Origin: an uncultured Rothia sp.
Lineage (GTDB): Bacteria > Actinomycetota > Actinomycetes > Actinomycetales > Micrococcaceae
Assembly (NCBI GenBank): GCA_946222285.1
Contig: CAMIIP010000004.1
Span: forward strand, 1-64,000
DNA length: 64,000 bases
Direction: 5' to 3'
The stretch's first letter is position 1. Each line of letters starts with the position of its first letter. This document shows, piece after piece, positions 63,222 through 64,000 of this stretch. The position numbers were made by a program, and so were the translations under genes. The notes beneath the pieces were generated by a model. That model worked only from the letters and a program-made list of their open reading frames with translations. It did not search any database and had not been told where the DNA came from.

Positions 63222-64000
63222 TTAATGTGGTTCGCTCGTAAGTCTCGCTATTTTCTCTAGAGCGAGGTGGTGGATGGTATTGATGGCGTCGGTGAGATTT
63301 TCACTGCTTCCCTGATTGAGGGCACGAAACCATGTAGTGACTAAATAGTTATCCATCTGGTGCACTTTTAGCATGAAGGTATCTCCAGAGTAAACTCCGG
63401 CAAGGGTAATAGTTCCGTCGCTGTCAACGGCTGAAACGGGTTGGAAGAAAAAATCGTCTTTATGATTCGGGTAGAGGGCTTGGAGAGCTTGCCCGCAATG
63501 AGCAGCGTTGTTTTGGAAAGCTGACACGAGATCAGAGGCTACAGCTTTGCTAGGAGTAGAAAATACCGAGACGTAACCGGTGACCTGGTTAATTCCGTTT
63601 TGCCCTAAAGCAATTCGACGACGCTTACCATCTACCGTTTGAAAATTCCCACCGGGGGTCGTAACGAGACCTAATCCAAGTTGCTCATAAACGGAGCATT
63701 GATTGTTTACCTGTTCGGTGATGCTGGTGTCGTCAATCATTTCTGCCTTTTGTGTGGCAGGAACACGACTGGTGGTATTTTCCCACTCAGCGGCGGAGAA
63801 AGACTCAACGGTGGGGGAAGCCATGAGATAAGCGAAAGTTTTATACCCTCGAATATCTTGCTGTGTAGGTAAAACACTGTTCGCATCATTTTCCAAGGCA
63901 CTGGCTAGAGCCTGTGAAGAATCGTCTTTGTGCTCCTCGGGGTTGGGAGTAGCGGAAGCGCAACCACAGAGTACGGCGGTGCAAAGCGATATAGCAACGA
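63222..64000 (-). CDS. Partial lipoprotein with PknH-sensor-like domain, runs off the window
   Basis: The open frame continues past the right edge. The first visible residues are a signal sequence ending in a lipobox VLCGC, followed by a Glu/Asp-rich linker and a soluble domain of about 200 residues with two cysteines (NNQCSVYE and AHCGQALQ). The layout resembles the extracellular sensor domains of mycobacterial PknH and related lipoproteins, a weak assignment. An internal TTG at 63896 is not the true start. The stop is at 63222. Confidence 0.7.
   Translation of the reverse strand, partial: VAISLCTAVLCGCASATPNPEEHKDDSSQALASALENDANSVLPTQQDIRGYKTFAYLMASPTVESFSAAEWENTTSRVPATQKAEMIDDTSITEQVNNQCSVYEQLGLGLVTTPGGNFQTVDGKRRRIALGQNGINQVTGYVSVFSTPSKAVASDLVSAFQNNAAHCGQALQALYPNHKDDFFFQPVSAVDSDGTITLAGVYSGDTFMLKVHQMDNYLVTTWFRALNQGSSENLTDAINTIHHLALEKIARLTSEPH

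Noticed and set aside
1..64000. CRISPR array or phage genes
   Set aside because: No regularly spaced direct repeats, integrase, terminase or capsid-type proteins were recognised.

Overview
The window looks like chromosomal DNA of a moderate-GC actinobacterium of the Micrococcaceae, most like Rothia. This is an inference from protein resemblance: a dnaK-grpE-dnaJ-hspR locus with HAIR-type HspR sites, a mycobacterial-type bifunctional dCTP deaminase, an iron-box promoter, a DyP/PCuAC/CopC/CopD copper cluster, an rpmB-rpmG-rpsN cassette and many GTG/TTG starts. No database search was possible.

Layout. 0-5.2 kb: an anchored DsbA-like protein, then a nucleoside hydrolase operon with a complete ECF importer (S, T, fused double ATPase). 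A tRNA-Thr(TGT) follows at 5.2 kb. 5.8-11.1 kb: a siderophore-iron ABC operon (binding lipoprotein, two permeases, ATPase, siderophore-interacting reductase) behind a promoter carrying a palindrome between -35 and -10 and an iron-box-like site. 11.2-13.7 kb: SGNH hydrolase, ribosomal proteins L28/L33/S14 (all without zinc-binding cysteine pairs) and HU. 13.8-19.5 kb: a copper trafficking and cytochrome-oxidase assembly cluster (His-rich membrane protein, CopC, PCuAC lipoprotein, Tat-exported DyP peroxidase, CopD-CtaG fusion). 19.6-22.3 kb: an AT-rich insert with a coiled-coil protein, a frameshifted FAD monooxygenase and a divergent TetR regulator sharing a palindromic operator.

22.3-33.2 kb: an amino-acid permease, thioredoxin-NHL protein, membrane proteins, methyltransferase, MauE-thioredoxin fusion, dcd, an HprK-like kinase with a PqqD-like tail, and a UMF1-type MFS carrier. 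33.4-36.6 kb: a TPP riboswitch and a ykoE-ykoD-ykoC thiamine/HMP importer. 36.6-39.5 kb: an aminodeoxychorismate-lyase-like enzyme, a P-loop kinase, an anchored protein and a low-molecular-weight phosphatase that lacks its usual general-acid Asp. 39.6-44.0 kb: the heat-shock locus. 44.2-50.7 kb: a truncated ABC ATPase ending in a perfect 25-bp inverted repeat, trmB, a DoxX-like protein, cycA, a DUF1524-type nuclease and an unknown 488-aa protein. 50.9-55.2 kb: tex, a MITE-like palindromic element and tandem aldo/keto reductases. 55.5-64 kb: a lipoprotein alpha-carbonic anhydrase, an AT-rich zone of broken small genes, a DUF808 membrane protein, a frameshifted DUF3800 gene, a frameshifted SWIM/SNF2 helicase and a lipoprotein that runs off the right edge.

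Metal and cofactor supply dominates (iron-siderophore, copper, thiamine, nucleosides). The most notable features are the siderophore promoter architecture, the asymmetric ECF ATPase, the HprK/PqqD plus MauE-thioredoxin neighbourhood, the palindromic elements, and several genes each broken by one base in or next to a homopolymer run (either assembly errors or genuine slippage). I do not see a clear-cut novel defence or biosynthetic system; the HprK/PqqD locus is the nearest candidate.
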